Shown piece by piece: positions 27,708-35,149 of a DNA stretch of 64,000 bases. A program made the translations under genes and the position numbers. The DNA comes from an uncultured Selenomonadales bacterium (lineage in GTDB: Bacteria > Bacillota > Negativicutes > Selenomonadales > Selenomonadaceae). Within the stretch, counting starts at the first letter, position 1, and every line of letters starts with the position of its first letter. The stretch is from the NCBI GenBank assembly GCA_900321035.1, contig ONUH01000001.1, positions 248,001-312,000 of the forward strand. Direction: 5' to 3'. Below the pieces are notes generated by a model that had not been told where the DNA came from, searched no databases, and saw only the letters and a program-made list of their open reading frames with translations.

Positions 27708-28171
27708 CATCCTTCGTCGTGCAATGTGTGCAGCAGTTTGTACAGCGTCCTGTAAAGCATTTTCGCTTCTTCTTGCGTCAGCGGCGATTTTTCCGCCATG
27801 CAGCGCGGCACGTTTTCCGCTTTTTCCCTGAGCGCCTCTCCTTCCGCCGTCAAACGGATGATTACGCAGCGCTCGTCCTCCGGGCAGCGCTCGCGGGTGA
27901 TGCAGCCCTTCGCCTCCAGTTTTTTCAGCAGCGGCGTCAGCGTGCCGGAGTCGAGATAGAGGCACTCGCCCAATGCCCGGACGCTTTTCTGCTTTTCCTC
28001 CCAAAGCACCATCATCACAAGATACTGGGTGTAGGTGAGATTCAGCGCGGACAGCGGCTCATGGTACGCTTTTATGATTTCCCGCGCACAGGCGTAAATG
28101 GGAAAGCAAAGCTGGTTTTTAAGAAGCAGCGGCTCGCCGCACATGCCGCCGCTTGCGGAATTCCCGCTCAC
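27707..28171 (-). CDS. ohrR: MarR-family organic-peroxide sensor OhrR
   Basis: A 154-residue winged-helix repressor. LLKNQLCFPIYACAR places the peroxide-sensing cysteine (C22) exactly where OhrR proteins have it, and SVRALGECLYLDSGTLTPLLKKLEAKG is the recognition helix and wing (pieces LYLDSGTLTPLLKKLEAKG). OhrR leaves DNA when the cysteine is oxidised by organic hydroperoxides. GTG start overlaps the gpx stop as GTGA; an ATG nine codons later is an alternative. It probably controls its own operon through the site at 30066-30091. Confidence 0.9.
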   Translation of the reverse strand: MSGNSASGGMCGEPLLLKNQLCFPIYACAREIIKAYHEPLSALNLTYTQYLVMMVLWEEKQKSVRALGECLYLDSGTLTPLLKKLEAKGCITRERCPEDERCVIIRLTAEGEALREKAENVPRCMAEKSPLTQEEAKMLYRTLYKLLHTLHDEG

Positions 28172-28713
28172 AGCAGCGCCTCGATGGCCTTTGCCATCGC
28201 CTTCGGCGTCGTGGTCGGCTCAAAGCGCTCCACCACGTTGCCCTCGCGGTCAATCAGGAATTTCGTAAAGTTCCATTTGATGGAGTCGCCTTCGAGGTAT
28301 TCGGGGAAATTCTTTTGCAGCGCTTCCATCAGCGGCTTCGCCACCGGATGGCTCTCATCGAAGCCCTTGAAGCCCTTTTCCTTCGTCAGATATTTGAAAA
28401 GCGGCTGCGCCGTCTCGCCGCGCACGTCGCCCTTCGCAAAGACAGGGAAGGTCACGCCGTAGTTCAAGCGGCAGAACGTCTGCACTTCCTCGTCCGTGCC
28501 CGGCTCCTGCGCCGCGAATTGGTTGCAGGGGAAGCCAAGGATCACGAAGCCGCGCTCGCCGTAGGTCTTGTAAAGCTCCTCCAATTCTTCGTACTGGGGC
28601 GTGAACCCGCACTTGCTGGCGGTGTTCACGATAACCAGTACCTTGCCTTTGTAGTCGGCGAGGGAAATTTCCTCGCCCTTGCCGTTTTTCGCCGAAAAAT
28701 CATATACGCTCAT
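28168..28713 (-). CDS. glutathione peroxidase-like thiol peroxidase
   Basis: A 181-residue GPx family enzyme (BsaA-type). Catalytic C35 is in NTASKCGFTPQY, with the partner motif FPCNQF (63-66) and WNFTKF supplying Gln and Trp of the active site. It has Cys, not selenocysteine, in the active site. With grx and trxB in the same operon, reduction by thioredoxin or a glutaredoxin-like protein is likelier than glutathione (inference). Confidence 0.93.
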   Translation of the reverse strand: MSVYDFSAKNGKGEEISLADYKGKVLVIVNTASKCGFTPQYEELEELYKTYGERGFVILGFPCNQFAAQEPGTDEEVQTFCRLNYGVTFPVFAKGDVRGETAQPLFKYLTKEKGFKGFDESHPVAKPLMEALQKNFPEYLEGDSIKWNFTKFLIDREGNVVERFEPTTTPKAMAKAIEALL

Positions 28714-28728
28714 GTCTGTCGTTCCTCC

Positions 28729-28965
28729 TTATCCCGCGATTCCGAGCAGGGTGTCGATTTTCGCCTTGTCAAAGCCCAGCACATAGTCTTTGTCGTTCGC
28801 CGTGATGACCGGCACCATCAGATCGCCGGAAAGCTGCTGGCAGGCGACGCGCGCCGCCTCGTCTTCCTCGATATTGAGGTTCTGATACTCGATCCCTTTC
28901 GATTCCAAATACTTCTTCGCCTTTACGCACCAAGGGCAGCTTGTCATAGAATACACTTTTACCAT
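28729..28965 (-). CDS. glutaredoxin-like protein
   Basis: A 78-residue thioredoxin-fold protein: VKVYSMTSCPWCVKAKKYL with a CPWC active site, the cis-Pro region VPVI, and a C-terminal GFDKAKID. Similar to NrdH/Grx-like electron carriers. ATG at 28965 is selected because AAGGAGG is 8 nt upstream; the open frame has six further codons, including an ATG only 2 nt from that site. A 56-bp tandem repeat lies just upstream (29017-29072). Confidence 0.85.
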   Translation of the reverse strand: MVKVYSMTSCPWCVKAKKYLESKGIEYQNLNIEEDEAARVACQQLSGDLMVPVITANDKDYVLGFDKAKIDTLLGIAG

Positions 28966-29006
28966 TTTCATATCCTCCTTCAAGAATTTCGATGAAAAAT
29001 TGCGAG

Positions 29007-29021
29007 GTAAGAAATTCTTAC
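29007..29021. repeat. short palindrome at the edge of the tandem repeat
   Basis: GTAAGAA a TTCTTAC, a seven-bp inverted repeat overlapping the first unit of the 8-bp tandem array upstream of the glutaredoxin gene. Confidence 0.6.
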
Positions 29022-29072
29022 TTTCTTACTTTCTTACTTTCTTACTTTCTTACTTTCTTACTTTCTTACTTT
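29017..29072. repeat. 8-bp tandem repeat, seven perfect units
   Basis: Seven uninterrupted copies of CTTACTTT (AAAGTAAG on the coding strand) between trxB and the glutaredoxin gene. The array lies about 50-110 nt upstream of the grx start. Slippage would change the trxB-grx spacing without touching a reading frame. Confidence 0.95.
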
Positions 29073-29088
29073 GCTTACTTCAAAAATT

Positions 29089-30021
29089 TTACTTACTCTG
29101 CGACCGCAAATATTTGACTGCGCCCAGCGCAGCCGCCGTGCCGTCCGCAGCCGCCGTGGTAAGCTGGCGGACCTCCTTTGTGCGGACGTCCCCCGCCGCG
29201 AACACGCCGGCAAGATTCGTACGGCAATCCTCGCCCGCAACGATGTTCCCCGCCGCATCCAGCTCTACCTGGCCAGCGAACAGCGCCGTATTCGGCTCGA
29301 CGCCGATATTGACGAACACCGCGTCGATTGGAAGCTCCCGCGTCGCCTCCGTCTTCCTGTCAAAGAGCGTCGCCGTCGTCAGCCGCTTGTCTCCGGACAA
29401 GGCACGCGGCTCGGTATGCAGCAGGATTTCCACATTCTCGTGCTCGCGAAGCCGCTTCACGGCTGCGGCGTCCGCCCGAAGCTCCGAGCGCTGAATCAGA
29501 TAGAGCTTCGACGCCAGCTTGGAAAGGTACTCCGCCGCGTCCACCGCCGCGTTTCCGCCGCCGATAACCGCCACCGTTTTCCCCGCGTAAGCCTGCCCGT
29601 CGCAAAGCTCGCAATAATGGACGCCGCGCCCTTCGTAACGGCCGGCCTCCTTGAGCGGCAGCTTACGCCGCGTCATACCCGTCGCCAAGATTACCGAGCC
29701 GGCTTCATAGACGGCGCCTTCCGTCTCCACAATCTTTGGCTGCGCGGAAAGCACCACGCGCACAATCGGATCGAATTCATCGACGACGGCGCCGAAGTTC
29801 TCCGCCTGCGTTTGAACGGCGGAAATCAATTTGCCGCCGTCGACGCCCGGCAGGCCCGGATAATTCTCAATGTCCGCCGCGTTCGCGATTTGCCCGCCGA
29901 CAAGCTCGGACTCCAGGACCAGAACGGACCGTCCGCTGCGTCCCGCATACAGAGCAGCCGTCAGTCCCGCCATACCTGCGCCGATTACGACCACGTCCAT
30001 TTTTCGGTGTTCCTTCGCCAT
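29089..30021 (-). CDS. trxB: thioredoxin reductase
   Basis: A 310-residue low-molecular-weight thioredoxin reductase. FAD-binding GAGMAGLTAALYAGRSG (14-30), the redox centre CELC (C137, C140), NADPH-binding GGGNAAVDAAEYL, and the FAD-binding GVFAAGDVR are all present. The usual centre is CATC/CAVC; CELC is an uncommon variant. It reduces thioredoxin or, here, perhaps the glutaredoxin-like partner. First gene of the redox operon, with a GAGGTGA ribosome site. Confidence 0.92.
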   Translation of the reverse strand: MAKEHRKMDVVVIGAGMAGLTAALYAGRSGRSVLVLESELVGGQIANAADIENYPGLPGVDGGKLISAVQTQAENFGAVVDEFDPIVRVVLSAQPKIVETEGAVYEAGSVILATGMTRRKLPLKEAGRYEGRGVHYCELCDGQAYAGKTVAVIGGGNAAVDAAEYLSKLASKLYLIQRSELRADAAAVKRLREHENVEILLHTEPRALSGDKRLTTATLFDRKTEATRELPIDAVFVNIGVEPNTALFAGQVELDAAGNIVAGEDCRTNLAGVFAAGDVRTKEVRQLTTAAADGTAAALGAVKYLRSQSK

Positions 30022-30065
30022 TGCCTCACCTCATTTCGCAAAATCAAATTGTGTAAAATTTATTT

Positions 30066-30103
30066 TGTAATTTGATTGTACACAATTTAATTTGATATGT
30101 CAA
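30066..30103 (-). promoter_or_regulatory. promoter with overlapping OhrR-like operator upstream of trxB
   Basis: -35 TTGACA (30098-30103) and -10 TACAAT (30075-30080), 17-bp spacer. The stretch 30066-30091 contains ATTAAATTGT and TACAATCAAATT, matching 22 of 26 positions of the Bacillus ohrA operator as I recall it. Binding here would block RNA polymerase, giving peroxide-inducible expression of the whole operon. Confidence 0.75.
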
Positions 30104-30130
30104 GAGAAAAATTAAAATTTTTTCCAACGC

Positions 30131-30168
30131 AAAAGAGCGGCCCGTTTGCGAGCCGCTCCTGCCTTTTC
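30131..30168 (-). terminator. terminator of the flavoprotein gene
   Basis: GAGCGGC / GCCGCTC (30135-30158), 7-bp stem and 10-nt loop, followed by TTTT on the minus strand. Confidence 0.8.
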
Positions 30169-30196
30169 CCAACGGATTTTGCGCTTCCGTTTTTCC

Positions 30197-30817
30197 TTAC
30201 CGTATGAAATTCGTCGCAACTTTTTCTTCCGCTTTCGGCAGGCCGAACTTCTCCTTGCCGAGGGCGATGCTCTTCATCAGGAACGTCATATTTTTCGCCA
30301 GCGTCCGCATCGTCTGCAGACCCTCGGCGTCCTGCGCCGCCTCCCCCGGCACGAGGCCGTGGACGCTGTTCCAATACTGGCTGGATGCGACGGGCATGCC
30401 GCTGATCGTGAAATATTTGTTCAGCTCGTCGAAGGTGGCCGAGCAGCCGCCGCGCCGCGCGACGGCCACAGACGCGCCGACCTTCATCGTCTTGTCGAAG
30501 GACGCGCTGAAAAACAGCCGGTCAAGGAACGCTGCCACCGTCGCATTGGCCGAAGCGTAATAAACCGGCGTTCCGATTACCAATCCGTCCGCCGCCTCGA
30601 AAATCGGCGCGGCCTCGTTCACCGCGTCGTCGAATACGCATTTCCCTTTTTGCCGACACGAACCGCAGGCCACGCAGCCGCGAATCGCCTTATTCCCGAT
30701 CTGCAAAAGCGCCGTCTCGACGCCCTCCGCCTCAAATACCTTCTGCATTTCCGCAAGCGCCGCCGCCGTATTCCCATTCGGATGCGGCGACCCGTTGACC
30801 ATCAGCACCTTCATCAT
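30197..30817 (-). CDS. NADPH-dependent FMN reductase / iron-sulfur flavoprotein
   Basis: A 206-residue flavodoxin-fold protein. MVNGSPHPNGNT is the FMN phosphate-binding loop, and C48-x2-C51-x2-C54-x5-C60 is the compact cysteine motif of iron-sulfur flavoproteins that bind a [4Fe-4S] cluster. GTPVYYASANATVAAFLDR is the second flavin contact. It probably transfers electrons in the anaerobic cytosol; substrate unknown. Monocistronic, with its own terminator. Confidence 0.85.
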   Translation of the reverse strand: MMKVLMVNGSPHPNGNTAAALAEMQKVFEAEGVETALLQIGNKAIRGCVACGSCRQKGKCVFDDAVNEAAPIFEAADGLVIGTPVYYASANATVAAFLDRLFFSASFDKTMKVGASVAVARRGGCSATFDELNKYFTISGMPVASSQYWNSVHGLVPGEAAQDAEGLQTMRTLAKNMTFLMKSIALGKEKFGLPKAEEKVATNFIR

Positions 30818-30875
30818 TTTATCCCCTTTCTCTTAGAAAACTTCGATATATATTGTATCATGAAACGACGATGCC

Positions 30876-30903
30876 TTGTCATTTTTTTGGGAAGCGGTAT
30901 AAT
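30876..30903 (+). promoter_or_regulatory. promoter of the yvyF paralogue
   Basis: -35 TTGTCA (30876-30881) and -10 TATAAT (30898-30903), 16-bp spacer; start codon 35 nt downstream. Confidence 0.65.
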
Positions 30904-30937
30904 TAAAGGAGAGCACCCTCAAAGGAGGTTGGTCGCT

Positions 30938-31351
30938 ATGACTCCAAAAGCCACAAATTGCCGGGACTGCGGAAAGCTCTTCCTAAATCCGGGGGAGGGA
31001 AAGTATTGCCCCGAATGCCTGCAAAAGCATGAGCAGCAAATGGACGAGATCGCTTCCTATGTGCGCGACAACCCGCGTTCCAGCGTGGACGAAATCTGCG
31101 CCGCCCTCGACGTAAAGAAATCGCTGGTGCTTTCCATGCTCCAATCCGGGCGTCTTGAGGAGATGAACATAAACATCAAATACCCCTGCGCCTCCTGCGG
31201 CAAAAAAATCAGCCGCGGACGGTACTGCAAAGCCTGCGGCAAAAAAATCGCCGGCGAGATCGCGGCGAGCATCCGGCGCGTCCGAAAAAACGTCAAGCTG
31301 CAAAAAATAAAGAAAGGCGTTTATTCAAAGGAGCAATGGCTGGACAAATGA
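30938..31351 (+). CDS. YvyF-like zinc-ribbon protein (paralogue)
   Basis: A 137-residue paralogue of the protein at 16216-16647. Cysteines C8/C11/C24/C27 and C84/C87/C97/C100 match almost position by position, and the intervening YVRDNPRSSVDEICAALDVK corresponds to FVRDNPHSTIKEIVEGVEGA. The first 40 nt of the gene are preceded by a perfect AAAGGAGGT site. The open frame extends far upstream but lacks a start signal there. It has its own promoter and terminator and lies outside the flagellar cluster, so a non-flagellar role is possible. Confidence 0.8.
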   Translation: MTPKATNCRDCGKLFLNPGEGKYCPECLQKHEQQMDEIASYVRDNPRSSVDEICAALDVKKSLVLSMLQSGRLEEMNINIKYPCASCGKKISRGRYCKACGKKIAGEIAASIRRVRKNVKLQKIKKGVYSKEQWLDK

Positions 31352-31363
31352 ATATGTCAGGAC

Positions 31364-31397
31364 AATCAAGGCCACCCGTGCACGGGTGGCCTTGATT
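31364..31397. terminator. bidirectional terminator
   Basis: AATCAAGGCCACCCGTG followed directly by its exact complement, a 17-bp arm palindrome with T runs, between convergent genes. Confidence 0.9.
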
Positions 31398-31399
31398 TT

Positions 31400-31990
31400 T
31401 TACCAACGGCCTATCGGCCCGCGCCCCAAGACAATCGCGCCGAAGACCGCCGCGCCGCTCGACGACGTTTCCACCGTTTCCGGCACCGCAGCCGAAAGCG
31501 TATACGGCGTATCGACAATGTACGCCATCACCACCACAGCGTCATCCTTGAATTTCTTGAAGTCCGCCCGTTTGATTTCCGCCTTGTAAACCGCTTCCCC
31601 GTGCGCGTCCACCGTGGAAGACGTCAGCGCCTGCGTAAAAGCCATGCCCTCCGACCAACGCCAAAGTACCTTGCCACGTTTGTCCAACACGAGGAAGTCA
31701 TACACTTGTCCGTTTTGATGCTCGACGGTATACGGCGAGTCGGACCCGTTGGACACACGGAATTCCATCAAGAGCCGACCGCTTTTCTTTTGCACCGTCA
31801 ATTCATGGACAAGCTTGTCCACGGTAAACGACGCGAAGCTCTCCTCCGGACCGCTGGTCCGTGAATACCCTCCTCCGCCGCCCACCGGCACATAGACGCC
31901 AATCTCGCCGCCAATATCCGCATTTGCCGTGCCGAAAGTCGAAAACGCCAACGCGCAGCCCAAAAGCGCGCCGCAAAGCATCTTTTTCAT
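31400..31990 (-). CDS. secreted BsuPI-domain protein
   Basis: A 196-residue exported protein. The signal peptide MKKMLCGALLGCALAFSTFG ends near ANA, followed by a Gly-rich stretch. The central part (residues ~50-130: LLMEFRVSNGSDSPYTVEHQ, YDFLVLDKRGKVLWRW) matches the BsuPI fold, a beta-sandwich first seen in an intracellular proteinase inhibitor but now widespread in secreted proteins. Function here unknown. The ATG at 31990 follows GGAGG by 8 nt. It lies between thrS and a terminator. Confidence 0.7.
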   Translation of the reverse strand: MKKMLCGALLGCALAFSTFGTANADIGGEIGVYVPVGGGGGYSRTSGPEESFASFTVDKLVHELTVQKKSGRLLMEFRVSNGSDSPYTVEHQNGQVYDFLVLDKRGKVLWRWSEGMAFTQALTSSTVDAHGEAVYKAEIKRADFKKFKDDAVVVMAYIVDTPYTLSAAVPETVETSSSGAAVFGAIVLGRGPIGRW

Positions 31991-32007
31991 AATGTCGCCT
32001 CCGCTCT

Positions 32008-33924
32008 TCAATACTTCCCATCCCGCGTCGCGATTTTCTCTTCAATCATCGTGAGGAATTCTTCCGCCTTCATCGTCGCGGAATCCTTCTCGCCGTATTT
32101 CCTGACGTTCACCGTGCCGTCGGCGACTTCCTGATCGCCGACCACCAGCGCATAAGGAATCTTTTTGACCTGCGCCTCGCGAATCTTGTAGCCCATCTTC
32201 TCGTTCCGCGCATCCACCTCAACGCGGATACCCGCGTCAAAGAACTTTTTCTTCAATTCATAGGCGTAATCGTGGTGTTTGTCCGTAATCGGCAAAATCT
32301 TCACCTGCACCGGAGCGAGCCAAACAGGGAACGCGCCCGCGTAGTTCTCGATCAGGATTCCTATGAAACGCTCTATGCTGCCGTAAACGACGCGGTGCAG
32401 CATGATCGGGCGGTGTTTCTGCCCGTCCTCGCCGACGTAAGTCAAATCGAACTTCTCCGGCAGCATCATGTCAAGCTGAATCGTGCCGCACTGCCAGGTA
32501 CGCCCGATGGAGTCCTTGATATGGAAGTCGATCTTCGGCCCGTAGAAAGCGCCGTCGCCCTCGTTGATGATGTATTTCAGGCCGCGATGCTCCAGAGCGT
32601 TTTGGAGCGCCGCCGTGGCTTTTTCCCATACCTCGTCGGAACCCATGGAGTTCTCCGGCCGCGTGGAAAGCTCCGCCGTATAGGTCAGCCCGAAGGTCGA
32701 ATAGACCTCGTCGAACAGGTCGATGGTCGTCTGAATCTCGCCCTCTACCTGATCGAGCGTCATGAAGAGGTGCGCGTCGTCCTGCGTGAAGTTCCGCACG
32801 CGGAACAGGCCGTGCAGCGCGCCGGAAAGCTCATGGCGATGGACGAGGCCCAGCTCGCCGAGGCGGAGCGGCAGATCGCGGTAGCTGCGCGGCTGCGTCG
32901 CGTAGACAAGCATGCCGCCGGGGCAGTTCATCGGCTTGATCGCGTAGTCAAGATCGTCGATCTGCGTGAAGTACATATTTTCCTTGTAATGATCCCAATG
33001 GCCGGAGGTCTCCCAAAGCTTGCGGTTCAAGATCATCGGCGTCTTGATTTCCTGATACCCGTAGCGGCGATGCACCTCGCGCCAGTAATTGATCAACTCA
33101 TTACGGATGACCATACCGTTCGGGTGGAAGAACGGGAAACCCGGCCCCTCCTCGTGAAGGCTGAACAGGTCAAGCTCTTTGCCCAGCTTGCGGTGGTCGC
33201 GTTTCGCGGCCTCCTCCAGCATGGTCAGATACGCGGCCAAATCTTCTTTTTTCTCGAAGGCCGTTCCGTAAACGCGCTGGAGCATCTTGTTGTGCTCGTC
33301 GCCGCGCCAGTAAGCGCCCGCTACGCTCTGGAGCTTCACCGCCTTGACCTTGCCGGTGGAAACGACGTGTGGCCCCGCGCAAAGATCCACGAAATCCCCC
33401 TGCTCATACAGGGAAATCAAAGCGTCTTCCGGCAGATTGTTGATCAGCTCGACCTTATAGCTCTGCCCTTTTTCCTCGAACAGCTTCAGCGCGTCAGCGC
33501 GGCTGATCTCCTTGCGCACCATCGGCAGATTCTGCTTGACGATGCGCTCCATCTCCTTCTCGATATCGCGCAGATCATCGTCAGTCAAACGCTTCTCCAT
33601 GTCGATATCATAGTAGAAGCCGTTCTCGATGGCGGGACCGATGGCGAACTGCACCTTCTCGCCATATAGATGCTGGATGGCCTGCGCCATGATATGGGAA
33701 GCCGTATGACGGAACGCCCAGCGCCCGTCCGCGTCCTCAAAGGTCAAAAATTCTATCGCGCCGTCCTTCGTAAGCGGCGTCGTCAAATCTACGGTCTTTC
33801 CGTCCATCTTCGCCGCCAAGACCTTCTTCGCAAGGCTGTTGCTGACCGTTTTGACAAAATCAAGAATTTTCGTCCCCTCTTCGACTTCGCGGATGCTGCC
33901 GTCCTTCAACGTGATTTTCAACAT
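32008..33924 (-). CDS. thrS: threonine-tRNA ligase
   Basis: A 638-residue class II synthetase: N-terminal TGS domain (residues 1-62), editing domain with HTASHIMAQA and CAGPHV, catalytic core with zinc ligands in KPMNCPGGM, and an anticodon-binding domain ending VGDQEVADGTVNVR. It charges tRNA-Thr. The ATG at 33924 is preferred: GGAGG lies 8 nt upstream; other in-frame ATGs are too close to that site. The T-box at 35150-35539 carries an ACC specifier candidate and appears to control it, although a GT9 gene intervenes. Confidence 0.97.
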   Translation of the reverse strand: MLKITLKDGSIREVEEGTKILDFVKTVSNSLAKKVLAAKMDGKTVDLTTPLTKDGAIEFLTFEDADGRWAFRHTASHIMAQAIQHLYGEKVQFAIGPAIENGFYYDIDMEKRLTDDDLRDIEKEMERIVKQNLPMVRKEISRADALKLFEEKGQSYKVELINNLPEDALISLYEQGDFVDLCAGPHVVSTGKVKAVKLQSVAGAYWRGDEHNKMLQRVYGTAFEKKEDLAAYLTMLEEAAKRDHRKLGKELDLFSLHEEGPGFPFFHPNGMVIRNELINYWREVHRRYGYQEIKTPMILNRKLWETSGHWDHYKENMYFTQIDDLDYAIKPMNCPGGMLVYATQPRSYRDLPLRLGELGLVHRHELSGALHGLFRVRNFTQDDAHLFMTLDQVEGEIQTTIDLFDEVYSTFGLTYTAELSTRPENSMGSDEVWEKATAALQNALEHRGLKYIINEGDGAFYGPKIDFHIKDSIGRTWQCGTIQLDMMLPEKFDLTYVGEDGQKHRPIMLHRVVYGSIERFIGILIENYAGAFPVWLAPVQVKILPITDKHHDYAYELKKKFFDAGIRVEVDARNEKMGYKIREAQVKKIPYALVVGDQEVADGTVNVRKYGEKDSATMKAEEFLTMIEEKIATRDGKY

Positions 33925-33998
33925 AACCATAACCTCCATAGACATATTTACATTTTTCAGCCATTACTATAATTTCGACGATTCGTAATAATATTTTG

Positions 33999-35024
33999 TC
34001 AGTATTCATTGCGAATCGCCGCCGGATATCGACGAACGAGTTGTTCAAACCCATCAAGCGCTTCATTCATGGTAATACTTTGAATGCAAACATTATTGAA
34101 ATTACATGGTTTTCCATAGCCCACCGCATCACAAGGCGTGCACGATTGTGGATGTGATAATGTAATACACTTATGGCGCGGCGCCCATTTCGCAACCGAT
34201 CCAGGACCATAAAAAGCCAAGCAAGGTAAATTGACAGCCGTAGCGATATGAAGCGGTGCGCTGCAGTTACCAACAAAATAATCCATACGCCGCAGCAATT
34301 CAGCGGTTTCAGTAATTTTAAAACACCCACGCAAATCTACAACATTTTCATCAAATGGAGGAAGCGACTTCTTTGCTTCAGTTGCCCCTCCTATCAAATA
34401 AAAACGAATCTTATACCTTTGCGTTAACGTCTCCATAAATGCCTTATATCGCTCTATAGGCCAGTCTTTCATTGTAGAAGAACTAAACGGGGCTACAGCG
34501 ACACGAATCCCTTCTCCTCGACAATTCTTCATCTTGTTATCAACTGCTAATTTATCTTGTGGTGTAGCATCTGCTACATAAAGCCGTGACAAATCACCTT
34601 CTATTTTCAAGCCAATCGCTCTTTCCACTATGTCGGCAAGATGCTCGGCAAAATACATCTTTTCATGATTTGGGTTTCGATCGACATAATGCGTCATAAA
34701 CAAACGGCGCTTATGCGCAATACCCGCACGAACCGGAACACGAGCTAAAAAAGGAATGACCGCGCTACGGTACTTAAAATCCAAGCACAGTGCCACATCA
34801 AACCGCCAAAGCCGTCGAATCACCGGAAGAAGAGGCATCCCTTTGGTATACGGAATCATATCATCGAAAAATGAAAGATGACAGAGCTCTGCGGCAAACG
34901 GAGCGCAAAGAAACGCTAACCGACTGTAGGGAAACTGCTCACGAACAGCCTTGGCAAAGCCCGTCGTCAAAATGACATCCCCCAAAGCATTTTGCGCCAA
35001 TAATAATATTTTATTAAACTCCAT
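33999..35024 (-). CDS. glycosyltransferase family 9 (heptosyltransferase-like)
   Basis: A 341-residue GT9 protein. The N-terminal LLAQNALGDVILTTGFAKAV and the C-terminal APFSSSTMKDWP and GNCSAPLHIAT are GT9 landmarks; in most relatives the last motif reads GNDSGP, so the usual Asp is Cys here. Several Cys near the end (C-x-P-C pattern) are common in the family. GT9 enzymes add heptose or related sugars to lipopolysaccharide cores in diderm bacteria. Two lines I counted are 40-45% GC against 60-68% nearby, suggesting transfer. It sits between a Thr T-box and thrS. Confidence 0.85.
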   Translation of the reverse strand: MEFNKILLLAQNALGDVILTTGFAKAVREQFPYSRLAFLCAPFAAELCHLSFFDDMIPYTKGMPLLPVIRRLWRFDVALCLDFKYRSAVIPFLARVPVRAGIAHKRRLFMTHYVDRNPNHEKMYFAEHLADIVERAIGLKIEGDLSRLYVADATPQDKLAVDNKMKNCRGEGIRVAVAPFSSSTMKDWPIERYKAFMETLTQRYKIRFYLIGGATEAKKSLPPFDENVVDLRGCFKITETAELLRRMDYFVGNCSAPLHIATAVNLPCLAFYGPGSVAKWAPRHKCITLSHPQSCTPCDAVGYGKPCNFNNVCIQSITMNEALDGFEQLVRRYPAAIRNEY

Positions 35025-35149
35025 TTAAACACTCCTTCCGCTACTGTTACAGAATCCATAAATAATAATTTCTCACTGTACTCATATCATCAAGAAGCTT
35101 ATGCAGCGTTTCCATAATAGTATTCTTTACTCAACTTTAATAACTAACT
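35025..35149. other. AT-rich spacer between T-box terminator and GT9 gene
   Basis: No gene is seen in these 125 nt. The stretch is AT-rich like the GT9 gene and unlike the T-box. A GGAG-type site (complement of actccttccg) precedes the GT9 start. Confidence 0.6.

Noticed and set aside
29017..29072. CRISPR array
   Set aside because: The units are 8 bp, directly adjoining and without spacers; it is a simple tandem repeat.
30146..30937. N-terminal extension of the yvyF paralogue
   Set aside because: The open frame runs antisense through the flavoprotein gene; a perfect AAAGGAGGT and promoter place the start at 30938.
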